Counted from the stretch's first letter, positions 54,702 through 63,722 are shown. The stretch is 64,000 bases of DNA from Proteiniphilum sp. X52 (GCF_003712195.1 NZ_RDSD01000003.1:239752-303751); one strand, 5' to 3'. Notes: generated from the sequence alone by a model not told the origin. Program-made: numbers and translations.

Positions 54702-57700
54702 ATGACACCGTCCGAGATCAAACTAATAAAAGAGCAGCATCACGAAAGAATACTTCCTGCCATGCCAATGATGCTGGTAGGGATGGGGACTTGCGGCATT
54801 GGCAATGGAGCCGATACGGTTTATCGTCAGATCAGGAAGCAAATTGCAGATGCCGGGATCGCTTGTAAGCTCAAACAGACGGGATGTTTCGGTTTTTGTG
54901 CCGAAGAACCGATGGTAATGCTTTACCAGCCCGGTAAACCTATGTTGGTCTACAGCAAAGTGAACGAAAAAGATGTAAGACATATCATCGAAAGCCTGGG
55001 AAAAGACACGATCTGCCGCAACAAGCTTTTGTGCAGGATAGACGAATGGGATTTCCTGACCTCAGAAGTGGAATTCGGTAAAGGGTATCAAGATATTCCG
55101 CATTGGGACGAGATCCCTTTTTTTAAAGGGCAGCGGAAAGTGGTGTTACGTCATGCCGGACTCATTGATCCCGAAGATATCCTCGATTATATTGCCGTAG
55201 GGGGATACAATGCCCTGGCCAGGGTGCTTGCCGGTTTCGAGCCGGCTGACGTGATCAACGAGGTGACGGAGGCGAAGCTTCGCGGCCGTGGAGGGGCGGG
55301 TTTCCCTACCGGCATGAAATGGTCGATCATGCGAAAACAGGAGTCCGGTCAGAAATATATTATCTGTAATGCTGATGAAGGCGACCCGGGCGCCTACATG
55401 AACCGCAATGAGATAGAGAGCGACCCGCACATGCTGATCGAGGGCATGTTGATAGGTGCTTACGCGATGGGAGCCGACAAAGGGATAGCGTATGTGAGAG
55501 CCGAGTATCCGCTTGCCGTGAAACGGCTCAAAAGTGCCATCAGACAGGCAGAAGAATTTGGGTTGTTGGGTGAAAATATCCTGGATTCCGGCTTCAGCTT
55601 CAGCCTGGATATCGTGGAAGGTGCCGGAGCATTTGTTTGTGGTGAAGAGACGGCGCTGATCGCCTCCATTGAAGGAAAGGCCGGACGCCCGATGCCCCGC
55701 CCTCCCTATCCTGCAAGCAGGGGGTTATATGGAAATCCCACCACCATTAATAACGTGGAGACGTGGTGCAATGTGCCTGTCATCATAGAGAAAGGGAGCG
55801 GATGGTTCAGCGCCATCGGTACGGAAAAAAGTACCGGCACAAAAGTATTTTCGCTGGTCGGAAAGGTGAAGAATACCGGACTGGTGGAACTTCCGCTGGG
55901 CTCTAAACTGGAACAGTTTGTTTTCGGTATCGGAGAAGGGACAGGCACTTCCAAGCGGGTAAAAGCGGTACAGACAGGCGGCCCTTCGGGAGGCTGTATA
56001 CCGTTGGAGTATTTTTCCACACCTGTCGATTACGAGTCGCTGAACAGCATAGGCGCCATCATGGGTTCGGGCGGTATGGTGGTGATGGATCAGGACAACT
56101 GTATGGTGGATGTGGCCCGTTATTTTCTCGAATTCAATGCCGGTGAATCGTGCGGAAAATGCACACCCTGCCGCGAGGGATCCGCACAGGCGCTCGCCAT
56201 CCTTACCCGCATCACAAGGGGGCAGGGGACTCCTGCCGATTTGGCCGTGCTGGAGCTCCTGAGCGGTGTCATTAAAGATTCGTCGCTTTGTGCCCTGGGG
56301 CAGACCACACCCAACCCGATCCTGACCACATTGCGGTATTTCAGGCACGAATATGAAGAGCATATCAGGGAAAAACGTTGTCACGCGGGAACGTGCGAAG
56401 CGTTATATATGGCATTGTGTGAAAACAGCTGCCCGTTGCACATGAACATCCCCGGCTATATCGAACTGATAAAAGAAGGCAGGTATGAGGATGCTTTTGA
56501 ACTCACGCTGCGCGATAATCCGCTGCCGGGGACGATCGGCAGGATATGCCATTTCCATTGCCAGATGCGTTGCCGGCGCGAGATGCTGGATCAGCCGGTT
56601 TCGCAGGGGGAGATCCACCGTTATCTGGCGGATACCATGTATCAACTCGGGAAAGAGAACGAGATTTATCACAAGTTGGCCAAAGAGAAACTGCTCCCTA
56701 CCGGAAAACGGATCGCCATAGTGGGCGCGGGACCTGCCGGGCTTACGGCCGCATTTTATCTCGTACGCTTAGGGCATGAGGTTACCGTTTATGAGGCTTT
56801 GACGGAGGCCGGCGGGGTTCTTCGCTTCGGCATTCCGCAGTATCGTTTGCCCAAAGAGCTGCTAGAGAAAGAGATAAAAGTGATCAAGAAGCTGGGTGTC
56901 CGATTCAAATTCAATCAGCGATTGGGGGATAATCTCTCGTTGACGGATTTGAAAAAAGCATCTGATGCTGTTTTTATGGCGATTGGAGCATGGAAAGATG
57001 TCGATTTGAATATTCCGGGTGAAGATACAAAGGGTGTCCTTGCCGGCACTGAAGTTTTAAAAAAGATCGCGTCGGGTGAACCCCCCGGGCTCGGCCGGCA
57101 TGTGGTGATCATCGGTGGCGGTAACGTGGCCATCGATGCCGCCCGCAGTATCCTGCGGATGGGGAGGGATGTGACCATTGTGTACCGACGCGAAAAGAGT
57201 GATATGCCTGCCAATGCCGTTGAGATATCCGAATCGGAAGAAGAAAAGATCAAATATCGATTCCTCTCATCTCCCCATGAGATCATTGCCGATAGACGCG
57301 GAGAGGTCAGGGCGCTGCGTATCGAAAAAATGTCGCGGGGTGGCATTGACCGTTCGGGAAGAAGGAAACCTGTTCCAACCGGAATATTTGAAGAAATTCC
57401 CTGTGATTCCATTGTTTTGGCTGTCGGGGAACGGGTCGACTCAAAGAGTCTGGGGGAGAGTCTGGATATGGCAAAAGATGGCAGGATAAAGGTGGACGCG
57501 TTCACCTGTCAAACATCTGATCCGAAGATCTATGCCGGCGGCGATGCTGTCACCGGTCCTTCAACCGCCGCGGAGGCAATGGGGATGGCAAAGAAAGCAG
57601 CCGCCGCTATCGACAAGGCGCTGATGGGCCAAGAGAGATTTCATCTTTTGTCGCGCGAGTTCCAGTACGGAAATGAGGTGCCCATGAACCCGAAGCCAAG

Positions 57701-57836
57701 CCCGAAGAACGTGGCAAGAAGACTCTCGGTGAAAGACAGGGTGAATAATTTCAATGAGATCTCATTCGGATTTACGGGTGAGCAGGCCCGTAACGAAGTG
57801 GAGAGGTGCCTGAGGTGTGACGTCAAATGCCAATAG
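54702..57836 (+). CDS. hydB: HydB/NuoF-like subunit fused to GltD/NfnB-like flavoprotein
   Basis: A 1044-residue fusion. Residues ~20-110 are a thioredoxin-like [2Fe-2S] domain (MGTCGIG, QTGCFGFCAEEPM). Residues ~150-555 are NuoF-like: FMN loop GRGGAGFPTGMKW near 193, NADH loop GEETALIASIEGKAGRP and [4Fe-4S] motif ESCGKCTPCREGS near 481. From ~559 a GltD/NfnB-type module begins with Cys-rich CHAGTCEALYMALCENSCP and GRICHFHCQMRC. FAD site IVGAGPAGLTAAF (~672) and NAD(P) site IIGGGNVAIDAARS (~802) follow, and the end is RCLRCDVKC. NuoF-type HydB normally ends after its ferredoxin-like part. The fusion adds a second flavin and pyridine-nucleotide site, so the complex may couple NADH, NADPH, ferredoxin and H2. 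Confidence 0.92.
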   Translation: MTPSEIKLIKEQHHERILPAMPMMLVGMGTCGIGNGADTVYRQIRKQIADAGIACKLKQTGCFGFCAEEPMVMLYQPGKPMLVYSKVNEKDVRHIIESLGKDTICRNKLLCRIDEWDFLTSEVEFGKGYQDIPHWDEIPFFKGQRKVVLRHAGLIDPEDILDYIAVGGYNALARVLAGFEPADVINEVTEAKLRGRGGAGFPTGMKWSIMRKQESGQKYIICNADEGDPGAYMNRNEIESDPHMLIEGMLIGAYAMGADKGIAYVRAEYPLAVKRLKSAIRQAEEFGLLGENILDSGFSFSLDIVEGAGAFVCGEETALIASIEGKAGRPMPRPPYPASRGLYGNPTTINNVETWCNVPVIIEKGSGWFSAIGTEKSTGTKVFSLVGKVKNTGLVELPLGSKLEQFVFGIGEGTGTSKRVKAVQTGGPSGGCIPLEYFSTPVDYESLNSIGAIMGSGGMVVMDQDNCMVDVARYFLEFNAGESCGKCTPCREGSAQALAILTRITRGQGTPADLAVLELLSGVIKDSSLCALGQTTPNPILTTLRYFRHEYEEHIREKRCHAGTCEALYMALCENSCPLHMNIPGYIELIKEGRYEDAFELTLRDNPLPGTIGRICHFHCQMRCRREMLDQPVSQGEIHRYLADTMYQLGKENEIYHKLAKEKLLPTGKRIAIVGAGPAGLTAAFYLVRLGHEVTVYEALTEAGGVLRFGIPQYRLPKELLEKEIKVIKKLGVRFKFNQRLGDNLSLTDLKKASDAVFMAIGAWKDVDLNIPGEDTKGVLAGTEVLKKIASGEPPGLGRHVVIIGGGNVAIDAARSILRMGRDVTIVYRREKSDMPANAVEISESEEEKIKYRFLSSPHEIIADRRGEVRALRIEKMSRGGIDRSGRRKPVPTGIFEEIPCDSIVLAVGERVDSKSLGESLDMAKDGRIKVDAFTCQTSDPKIYAGGDAVTGPSTAAEAMGMAKKAAAAIDKALMGQERFHLLSREFQYGNEVPMNPKPSPKNVARRLSVKDRVNNFNEISFGFTGEQARNEVERCLRCDVKCQ

Positions 57837-57851
57837 ATAAAATCGCATATT

Positions 57852-59609
57852 ATGGAAATCAGGATAAATAACCGGGTTGTCCAGGTAGCCGAAGGATGCA
57901 CCATCTGGCAAGCCTGCCGTTCGGTTGGCATTCATGTGCCTACTTTGTGTTACCTGAAGGATGTGTCTCAAAACGCTTCCTGCGGAGTATGTGTGGTAGA
58001 GGTGAAAGGAGCCAGGTCTTTAGTGCGCTCCTGTATCACAAAAGTTACCGAAGGGATGGAGATATCGACCCACAGCCCGCGTGCCATGGAAGCCCGGAAA
58101 TTGAATGTTGAACTGTTATTGGCCAACCATCCGCAGGATTGCCTGATTTGCGACCGGAACGGGAATTGCGAGCTGCAGCAGTTGGCCTTTACATTGGGTA
58201 TCGATTCGAAACGGTTTGTGCGGACCCGCAAAGAGCATTATGCAAAAGACGATTCATCCCTTTCCCTGGTCCGCGATCCTGAAAAATGTATCCTTTGCGG
58301 ACGATGTGTGGCCGTCTGCGGCAATATACAGGATGTAAAAGCCATCGATTTCTCGGGACGAGGGTTGAAAACAAAGGTGTCCGTTTTTCTCGATCAGGGA
58401 TTGGGTAATGTAGTCTGTACAAATTGCGGCCAGTGCGCGTTGGTTTGTCCAACGGCAGCTATCACTGAAAAAAGCGCGGTAAGCCAAGTATGGGCGGCGT
58501 TGCAGAATCCGAAAAAGGTAGTGGTGGTGCAGACTGCCCCCGCTGTGCGTGTGGGCATAGGAGAGGCAATGGGGATGCCCTACGGAAGCCTGGTCACGGG
58601 ACAGATGGTGGCCGGCCTGAGGCGGCTTGGATTCTCACGGGTCTTCGACACCAATTTCGGGGCAGACCTCACCATTGTGGAAGAAGGAAACGAATTGCTC
58701 CATCGGATTAAAAACGGTGGCACATTGCCGATGATCACCTCCTGTTCACCGGGATGGATAAAATTTATCGAGCATTTTTACCCTGCGCTGTTGGGACATT
58801 TGTCTACCTGTAAATCTCCACAACAGATGTTCGGCGCGGTGGCCAAAACCTATTATGCGGAAATGACCGGCATTGATCCGCGCGATATCGTGGTGGTATC
58901 CATCATGCCCTGTACCGCCAAAAAATATGAGGCACGCAGGCCTGAAATGGACGGCGCATTCCAATACTGGAAAGAAACATTGAACCTTAGGGAAGAAGAC
59001 CGCTTTTTTGATGTGGATTACTCCCTTACAACCCGGGAACTTGCGCGTATGTTCCGTGAAACCGGGATTGAATTCACCCGGCTTCCGGAAGAGGAATTCG
59101 ACAGCCCGTTGGGCGAATCGACCGGTGCGGCAGTTATATTCGGCTCCACAGGCGGTGTGATGGAGGCGGCGTTGAGGACTGCCTATGAACTTTACACCGG
59201 GAAAAAGCTGGACAATATCGATTTCAGATCGGTCCGCGGCTTCCAGGGGATAAAAGAGGCCGACGTCAATTTGAATGGAACAATACTGAAGGTGGCGGTG
59301 GCCCACACCTTAAAAAACGCCGGTATATTGTTGGATCAGATTAAAGACGGCACATCCCCGTATGCTTTCATCGAGGTGATGACATGCCCGGGCGGTTGTT
59401 TGGGGGGAGGAGGACAGCCCATACCCACCAATGCCGAAATACGTGAAAGGCGGGCCGCATCTATTTATTTTGAAGATGAACATAAGCAGATCCGTAAGTC
59501 ACACGAAAATCCAGAAATAGCAAGGATATATAAGGATTTTCTCAATGAACCTCTGGGTGAGAAGTCACACCATCTGCTGCATACGCATTATGTGGAAAGA
59601 GGATATTGA
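57852..59609 (+). CDS. hydA: [FeFe] hydrogenase catalytic subunit HydA
   Basis: A 585-residue iron hydrogenase of the HndD-like modular type that reduces protons or oxidises H2. Domains in order: plant-type [2Fe-2S] (CTIWQACRSVGIHVPTLCYL, ASCGVCVVEV), the His/Cys [4Fe-4S] (HPQDCLICDRNGNC near residue 94), two [4Fe-4S] (CILCGRCVAVC near 146, CTNCGQCALVCP near 189), and the H-cluster domain. The H-cluster signatures are L1 TSCSPGW near 296, L2 SIMPCTAKKYEA near 353 and L3 MTCPGGCLGGGGQP near 510. L1 has Ser where many enzymes have a second Cys. It starts 15 bases after the HydB stop and has the tail SLGE-type end without a Tat signal, so it is cytoplasmic. Confidence 0.96.
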   Translation: MEIRINNRVVQVAEGCTIWQACRSVGIHVPTLCYLKDVSQNASCGVCVVEVKGARSLVRSCITKVTEGMEISTHSPRAMEARKLNVELLLANHPQDCLICDRNGNCELQQLAFTLGIDSKRFVRTRKEHYAKDDSSLSLVRDPEKCILCGRCVAVCGNIQDVKAIDFSGRGLKTKVSVFLDQGLGNVVCTNCGQCALVCPTAAITEKSAVSQVWAALQNPKKVVVVQTAPAVRVGIGEAMGMPYGSLVTGQMVAGLRRLGFSRVFDTNFGADLTIVEEGNELLHRIKNGGTLPMITSCSPGWIKFIEHFYPALLGHLSTCKSPQQMFGAVAKTYYAEMTGIDPRDIVVVSIMPCTAKKYEARRPEMDGAFQYWKETLNLREEDRFFDVDYSLTTRELARMFRETGIEFTRLPEEEFDSPLGESTGAAVIFGSTGGVMEAALRTAYELYTGKKLDNIDFRSVRGFQGIKEADVNLNGTILKVAVAHTLKNAGILLDQIKDGTSPYAFIEVMTCPGGCLGGGGQPIPTNAEIRERRAASIYFEDEHKQIRKSHENPEIARIYKDFLNEPLGEKSHHLLHTHYVERGY

Positions 59610-59640
59610 GAAACCGCGCGGTGTTTGAGTATATGTGGAG

Positions 59641-59694
59641 GGTGACAGTCACCGAGGGTGTAGTGCGTGGCCGGGTGACAGGCACCGAGGGTGT
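59641..59694. repeat. Two copies of a palindromic 21-bp repeat between hydA and hydF
   Basis: GGTGACAGTCACCGAGGGTG(T) at 59641-59661 and GGTGACAGGCACCGAGGGTG(T) at 59674-59694 differ at one base and are 33 bases apart. Each copy starts with a near palindrome (GGTGAC-A-GTCACC, perfect in the first). They sit between convergent genes and could act as a two-way terminator or be REP-like elements. Confidence 0.75.
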
Positions 59695-59761
59695 GGAGGC
59701 GATCCTTGGCGGGTATAAAAAAGTGGCAGACGCTTTTTGATCCGGAGTTGAGTGAAATATT

Positions 59762-60997
59762 TCAATTATCCGGAAACAGTGGCAGGTTGACCGGTTTTTT
59801 TTCAAGCATCTTGGTCGCCCTTCTGAAAATCCCATGCATATATGCCAGCACCATTCCGTAATTGGTTACCGGTATACCCCGTTCGATAAACGGATGGAGC
59901 CGGTTCAGCAACTGCTTGCGGGTTACCATGCAGCCGCCGCATTGGATGACGAGGGAGAAATTCCGTATGTTCGGGGGAAGTTCCGAGAGCCCCGCAACGA
60001 CCGTGAAATGGAGTTGCTTTCCGGTGAATTGCTGCAGCAGTTTCGGGATTTTCACCCTGCCTATATCGTCACAACTGGTCTGATGTGTGCAACTTTCCAG
60101 TAAAAGGATGTGGTCGCCCTCTTTGAGTCGGGAGATATATGGCGTACCTTCCAAAAATGCCGTGAAATTACCTTTCATACGGGCGAAAAGGATACTGAAA
60201 CTGGTGAGAGGGATCTCCTCCGGAAGTGTTTTAGCCACTATCCCGAACGCCGAACTGTCGGTAATCACCAATGCAGGTTTGATGCCTAACTGTAAAAAGT
60301 TGGAGAGCTCGCTCTCCCTTACCACTACTGTCACGCAGTGGTTGTCAAGCGCGTCGCGGATAGTTTGATTTTGGGGCAGGATCATTCGCCCTTCCGGGGC
60401 TTCGCTATCGATGGGTGTGACGAGCAGTACCACATCTTTTGGCCGTACCAGGTCGCCGATCAATGAACTTCTTTGAAAAGCTGTTGCCGGAATGATCCGT
60501 TTTAATGCGGTGATGAACCTCTCTTTGTCGGCCGGGTTGATAGTGCTGAAATCTATGATATCTGCGTTGGAGTGCTGTTTGATGGCGGTTACGGTGATAG
60601 CGGCGATTTTGTCGATATCGCTTTTGTTATGCGCGAAAAGATAAGGGACCTCATTCTTTTTAAATTGTTCGATCAATTGTACCTCATAATCGCCGAACTG
60701 ATTGCCGGCAATCAGGAGGATGGCACAATCCACTTTCCGGATCACTTCCTGTGATTTCCGGATTTTTTTATTTCCGATTTCTCCCAGATCATCTATTCCG
60801 GCAGTATCGATCAGTACGGCCGGCCCGATATCGAAGATCTCCACCGATTTTTTCACTGGATCGGTCGTCGTTCCCGGGAAGTTGGAGACAATGGAGATAT
60901 CTTGTCCGGTGAGCATGTTGATCAACGAACTTTTGCCCGTATTTCTACGGCCGAATATGCCGATATGTAAGCTGTTAATGTTCAATATGTTTCGCAT
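59762..60997 (-). CDS. hydF: [FeFe] hydrogenase maturation GTPase HydF
   Basis: A 411-residue scaffold protein that carries the H-cluster precursor to HydA. The N-terminal GTPase has G1 GRRNTGKSS near residues 15-23, the G2/G3 region NFPGTTTDPV and DTAGIDD, and G4 HNKSD. The C-terminal cluster-binding domain has CTHQTSCDD near residue 297 and QCGGC near 351. The usual HydF pattern is CxH...HCxxC; here the second His is Gln. It converges on hydA and lies downstream of hydG. Its own promoter-like palindrome lies in the 121-base gap. Confidence 0.94.
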   Translation of the reverse strand: MRNILNINSLHIGIFGRRNTGKSSLINMLTGQDISIVSNFPGTTTDPVKKSVEIFDIGPAVLIDTAGIDDLGEIGNKKIRKSQEVIRKVDCAILLIAGNQFGDYEVQLIEQFKKNEVPYLFAHNKSDIDKIAAITVTAIKQHSNADIIDFSTINPADKERFITALKRIIPATAFQRSSLIGDLVRPKDVVLLVTPIDSEAPEGRMILPQNQTIRDALDNHCVTVVVRESELSNFLQLGIKPALVITDSSAFGIVAKTLPEEIPLTSFSILFARMKGNFTAFLEGTPYISRLKEGDHILLLESCTHQTSCDDIGRVKIPKLLQQFTGKQLHFTVVAGLSELPPNIRNFSLVIQCGGCMVTRKQLLNRLHPFIERGIPVTNYGMVLAYMHGIFRRATKMLEKKPVNLPLFPDN

Positions 60998-61081
60998 TAT
61001 TGCCGAATGACAAATGAATGTTTGCGGTTAGTGAGCAGGGAGGAAAAGCTTGTTTGGACTATGTCGAGCGTAGCAAACATC

Positions 61082-61102
61082 CAAATTTACAAAGTAAATT
61101 TG
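61082..61102 (-). promoter_or_regulatory. Palindromic promoter/operator upstream of hydF
   Basis: A perfect nine-base inverted repeat (CAAATTTAC, three bases, GTAAATTTG) spans the hydG-hydF gap. Read on the minus strand its left arm contains the -7 box TAAATTTG, with TTG at 61108-61110 as -33. The dyad may serve as operator, or as a hairpin after hydG. Confidence 0.45.
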
Positions 61103-61118
61103 AATAACAACTGAATAA

Positions 61119-62540
61119 CTACCGATACAAATCCCTTTCTCCCTGCTTGATCCTGCCGATTTTATCCCTCACCTCATTCTGCATTGTTTCATTCAGTTCG
61201 TCGATGTTTTTCTCTATCACTTCCCATCCTTTCCGCGCAGTTGTTTCCGGCGCATAATCTTCCAGATATTCTGCCAGAGTGAGTATCGCATTGGGTGTGC
61301 AGAACCGTTTGATGAAGCCCGGGACGGAAAACTCCATGAAGTGTTCACCGGTTCTGCCGAGTCGATAGCAGGCAGTACAGAACGAAGGGAGCATTCCCTG
61401 TTGCAGCAATTCTTCGATGATCTCATTGAGTGAACGGTCATCGTTGATATGGAATTGGCTCCTGTTCAGGTCGAGATTCTTCTGTTGCGACATATAACTG
61501 CCCAGTTCTATTTTCGTTCCGCCGTCGATTTGTGATACGCCATATCGCATGAGTTCGTTCCGCAGCGCTGCCGGTTCGCGGGCAGTAAGGATCATGCCGG
61601 TATAAGGCACAGCCAGACGCAGGATTGCTACCAGACGGGTGAATTCTTCATCGGAAGCGAAATAACGCTTCTCTATCCTGAGCATTGAGGCATCTTTAAT
61701 TCTGGGAAAAGAGATGGTGTGCGGCCCCACGTTATAGCATGCCTCCAGATGATTGGTATGGCGTACCAGTCCCATCACTTCGAAGCGCCAGTCATAAAGG
61801 CCAATCAACGCGCCGATGCCTACATCATCCAGGCCGGCTTCCTGTGCCCGGTCGAGGCAAGTGAGCCGGTAGTCATAATCGGTCTTTTTTCCCCATAGAT
61901 GATAATCTTTATATGCTTCCCGGTGATAGGTCTCCTGAAATACCTGATAAGTGCCAATGCCCGCCTCTTTCACCACACGGAATCCTTCTATGTCCAGTGG
62001 TGCCGCGTTGATATTCACCCGCCGGATTTCACCGCGCCCCTTTTTTACGCTATAAGCTGTTTTTACCGTCTCCGCGATGAATTCCGGATTGTATTCGGCA
62101 TGCTCCCCAAAGACCAGTATTAACCTTTTCTGCCCACTCTCCTCCAGGGCTTCGATCTCTTTTATCAATTCATCCATGGAAAGCGTTTTCCTCACCTGTT
62201 CCCTGTTGGATACCCTGAAACCACAATAAATGCATTCATTAGCACATTTATTGCCTATGTAGAGGGGCGCAAACAGTACGATGCGGTTGCCGTATATCTT
62301 TGTCTTGAGCGCTTTTGCCCCTTCTTTGATAAGTCTTATCGATTCTTCATCGTCCGCGTTGACAAGGGTGGCCGTCTCCTTCAGATTCAGGCGGTTCTTT
62401 GCCAGCGACTTGTCGATGACTCGTCGCACTTTTTCGGGTGAGGAAGGGGTATTATTCAGATAATCCCATATCTCAGCCGTGTCGATAAACGGCTGCATAG
62501 GGATATCCGGCAAGCGGTATGTTTCAGGGTTAAATCGCAT
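61119..62540 (-). CDS. hydG: [FeFe] hydrogenase maturase HydG (radical SAM)
   Basis: A 473-residue radical SAM tyrosine lyase that makes the CO and CN ligands of the H-cluster. The SAM cluster motif is CANECIYCGF near residue 98 (CxxxCxxC). The C-terminal cluster has CTAC followed by exactly 22 residues and Cys (RFCTPNA), the CX2CX22C signature that separates HydG from the ThiH thiamine enzyme. The TIM barrel shows QVFQETYHREAY and GLYDWRFEVMGLV. It lies upstream of hydF on the same strand. HydE, the third maturase, is not in this window. Confidence 0.94.
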   Translation of the reverse strand: MRFNPETYRLPDIPMQPFIDTAEIWDYLNNTPSSPEKVRRVIDKSLAKNRLNLKETATLVNADDEESIRLIKEGAKALKTKIYGNRIVLFAPLYIGNKCANECIYCGFRVSNREQVRKTLSMDELIKEIEALEESGQKRLILVFGEHAEYNPEFIAETVKTAYSVKKGRGEIRRVNINAAPLDIEGFRVVKEAGIGTYQVFQETYHREAYKDYHLWGKKTDYDYRLTCLDRAQEAGLDDVGIGALIGLYDWRFEVMGLVRHTNHLEACYNVGPHTISFPRIKDASMLRIEKRYFASDEEFTRLVAILRLAVPYTGMILTAREPAALRNELMRYGVSQIDGGTKIELGSYMSQQKNLDLNRSQFHINDDRSLNEIIEELLQQGMLPSFCTACYRLGRTGEHFMEFSVPGFIKRFCTPNAILTLAEYLEDYAPETTARKGWEVIEKNIDELNETMQNEVRDKIGRIKQGERDLYR

Positions 62541-62566
62541 GCGATTACTGTTTACTCACTTCACCG

Positions 62567-62574
62567 CAAAGATA
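62567..62574 (-). promoter_or_regulatory. -7 element of the hydG promoter
   Basis: TATCTTTG on the minus strand matches TAnnTTTG, 27 bases before the hydG start. Confidence 0.5.
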
Positions 62575-62616
62575 ACATTATCAGAACGATTTTACCCTAT
62601 CGCGGCGAATAAAATT

Positions 62617-62645
62617 TTTGACTTAATGAAAAATATATACCTTTG
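62617..62645 (+). promoter_or_regulatory. Promoter of dapA
   Basis: TTTG (62617-62620) and TACCTTTG (62638-62645) match both halves of the Bacteroidetes consensus with a 17-base gap. The dapA start is 61 bases downstream. This is one of the two best promoter matches in the window. Confidence 0.6.
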
Positions 62646-62705
62646 TGGTTCGGAATCATTTTGTTCTTAAAATGAGTGTTCCGTGAATAAACTGCTGGAA
62701 AAAAT

Positions 62706-63602
62706 ATGCCTTTCATGTCAAAATTCGATCTCACAGGCTTGGGAGTGGCCCTAATCACCCCTTTCAAAGAGGATAATTCCATAGATTATGGAGCGCTTTC
62801 CCGGTTAGTGCGATTTCATCTGGAGAGCGGCACGGACTATATCGTGGCTTTGGGTACCACGGCTGAAACTCCCACACTTTCAAAAAAGGAGAAGCGCGAA
62901 GTGGTGCGTTTTATTGTGGAACAGGTGAATGGTGAAATTCCGGTAGTGATGGGGATAGGTGGCAATAATACGGCCGATCTGGTAAGCGACTTGGGAAGTA
63001 CCGATTTTTCAGGGATAAGTGCCATTCTCTCGGTCACACCTTATTATAACAAGCCCACCCAGGAGGGTCTCTATCAACATTACTGTGCTTTGTCGCGGAT
63101 ATCCCCGCTACCTGTCATACTTTATAATGTGCCCGGAAGGACAGGTGTGAATATGACGGCCGAAACCACCTTGCGTTTGGCGAAAGAGTGCGGCAATATT
63201 GTGGGGGTGAAGGAGGCTTCGGGCGATCTCAATCAGATTAAGGAGATCATTGACAGGGCTCCTGAAGGGTTTCACGTCATTTCAGGGGACGATGCCCTTA
63301 CTACTGATGTGATCGCCCTTGGAGGGATAGGAGTGATCTCGGTATTTGCCAATGCTTTTCCCGTTGAAATGGCGTGGTTGGTGAAGAATGCCTTGGAAGG
63401 CAATGCCGCTGACGCGCGCAGTAAGATGAATGCCGATTTTGGGGCATTGTTCCATCTTATGTTTGTAGAAGGCAATCCCGCGGGGGTGAAATGCCTGCTC
63501 TGGTTGAAAGGCATGATACACAACAATCTTCGTCTGCCGTTGGTTCCCGTGAGCGAAAAAACATTGCAACAGATAAAAAGGGAACTTGCTAAATTCAGTT
63601 GA
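62706..63602 (+). CDS. dapA: 4-hydroxy-tetrahydrodipicolinate synthase
   Basis: A 298-residue class I aldolase that joins pyruvate and aspartate semialdehyde in lysine and diaminopimelate synthesis. The DapA signature GTTAETPTLSKKE is present (NanA has GSSGEGY at this place). The catalytic Tyr is in PYYNKPTQEGLYQHY, followed by LYNVPGRTG, with the Schiff-base Lys in VGVKEASGDL. ATG at 62715 (MSKFDLTGLGVALITPF) is an equally likely start. It stands alone, divergent to hydG. A hairpin with a T-tract lies downstream. Confidence 0.95.
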   Translation: MPFMSKFDLTGLGVALITPFKEDNSIDYGALSRLVRFHLESGTDYIVALGTTAETPTLSKKEKREVVRFIVEQVNGEIPVVMGIGGNNTADLVSDLGSTDFSGISAILSVTPYYNKPTQEGLYQHYCALSRISPLPVILYNVPGRTGVNMTAETTLRLAKECGNIVGVKEASGDLNQIKEIIDRAPEGFHVISGDDALTTDVIALGGIGVISVFANAFPVEMAWLVKNALEGNAADARSKMNADFGALFHLMFVEGNPAGVKCLLWLKGMIHNNLRLPLVPVSEKTLQQIKRELAKFS

Positions 63603-63722
63603 GGAATAATAGTTAATGTTAAAGTAGATAGCCTTGGTTATTTATTTGTCATTGCGGTGTGGTGCGGGTTAACCGTGTCATATATAGGGCTGTGCGCTCT
63701 TTCCGTGTTTTAAAATCAACTC

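Noticed and set aside
55725..56384. 219-residue minus-strand frame opposite the HydB subunit
   Set aside because: Antisense shadow of a conserved enzyme; no motif or start signal.
61119..62540. ThiH (thiamine tyrosine lyase) instead of HydG
   Set aside because: The C-terminal CX2CX22C cluster motif and the adjacent hydF and hydA genes fit HydG; no thiamine genes are present.
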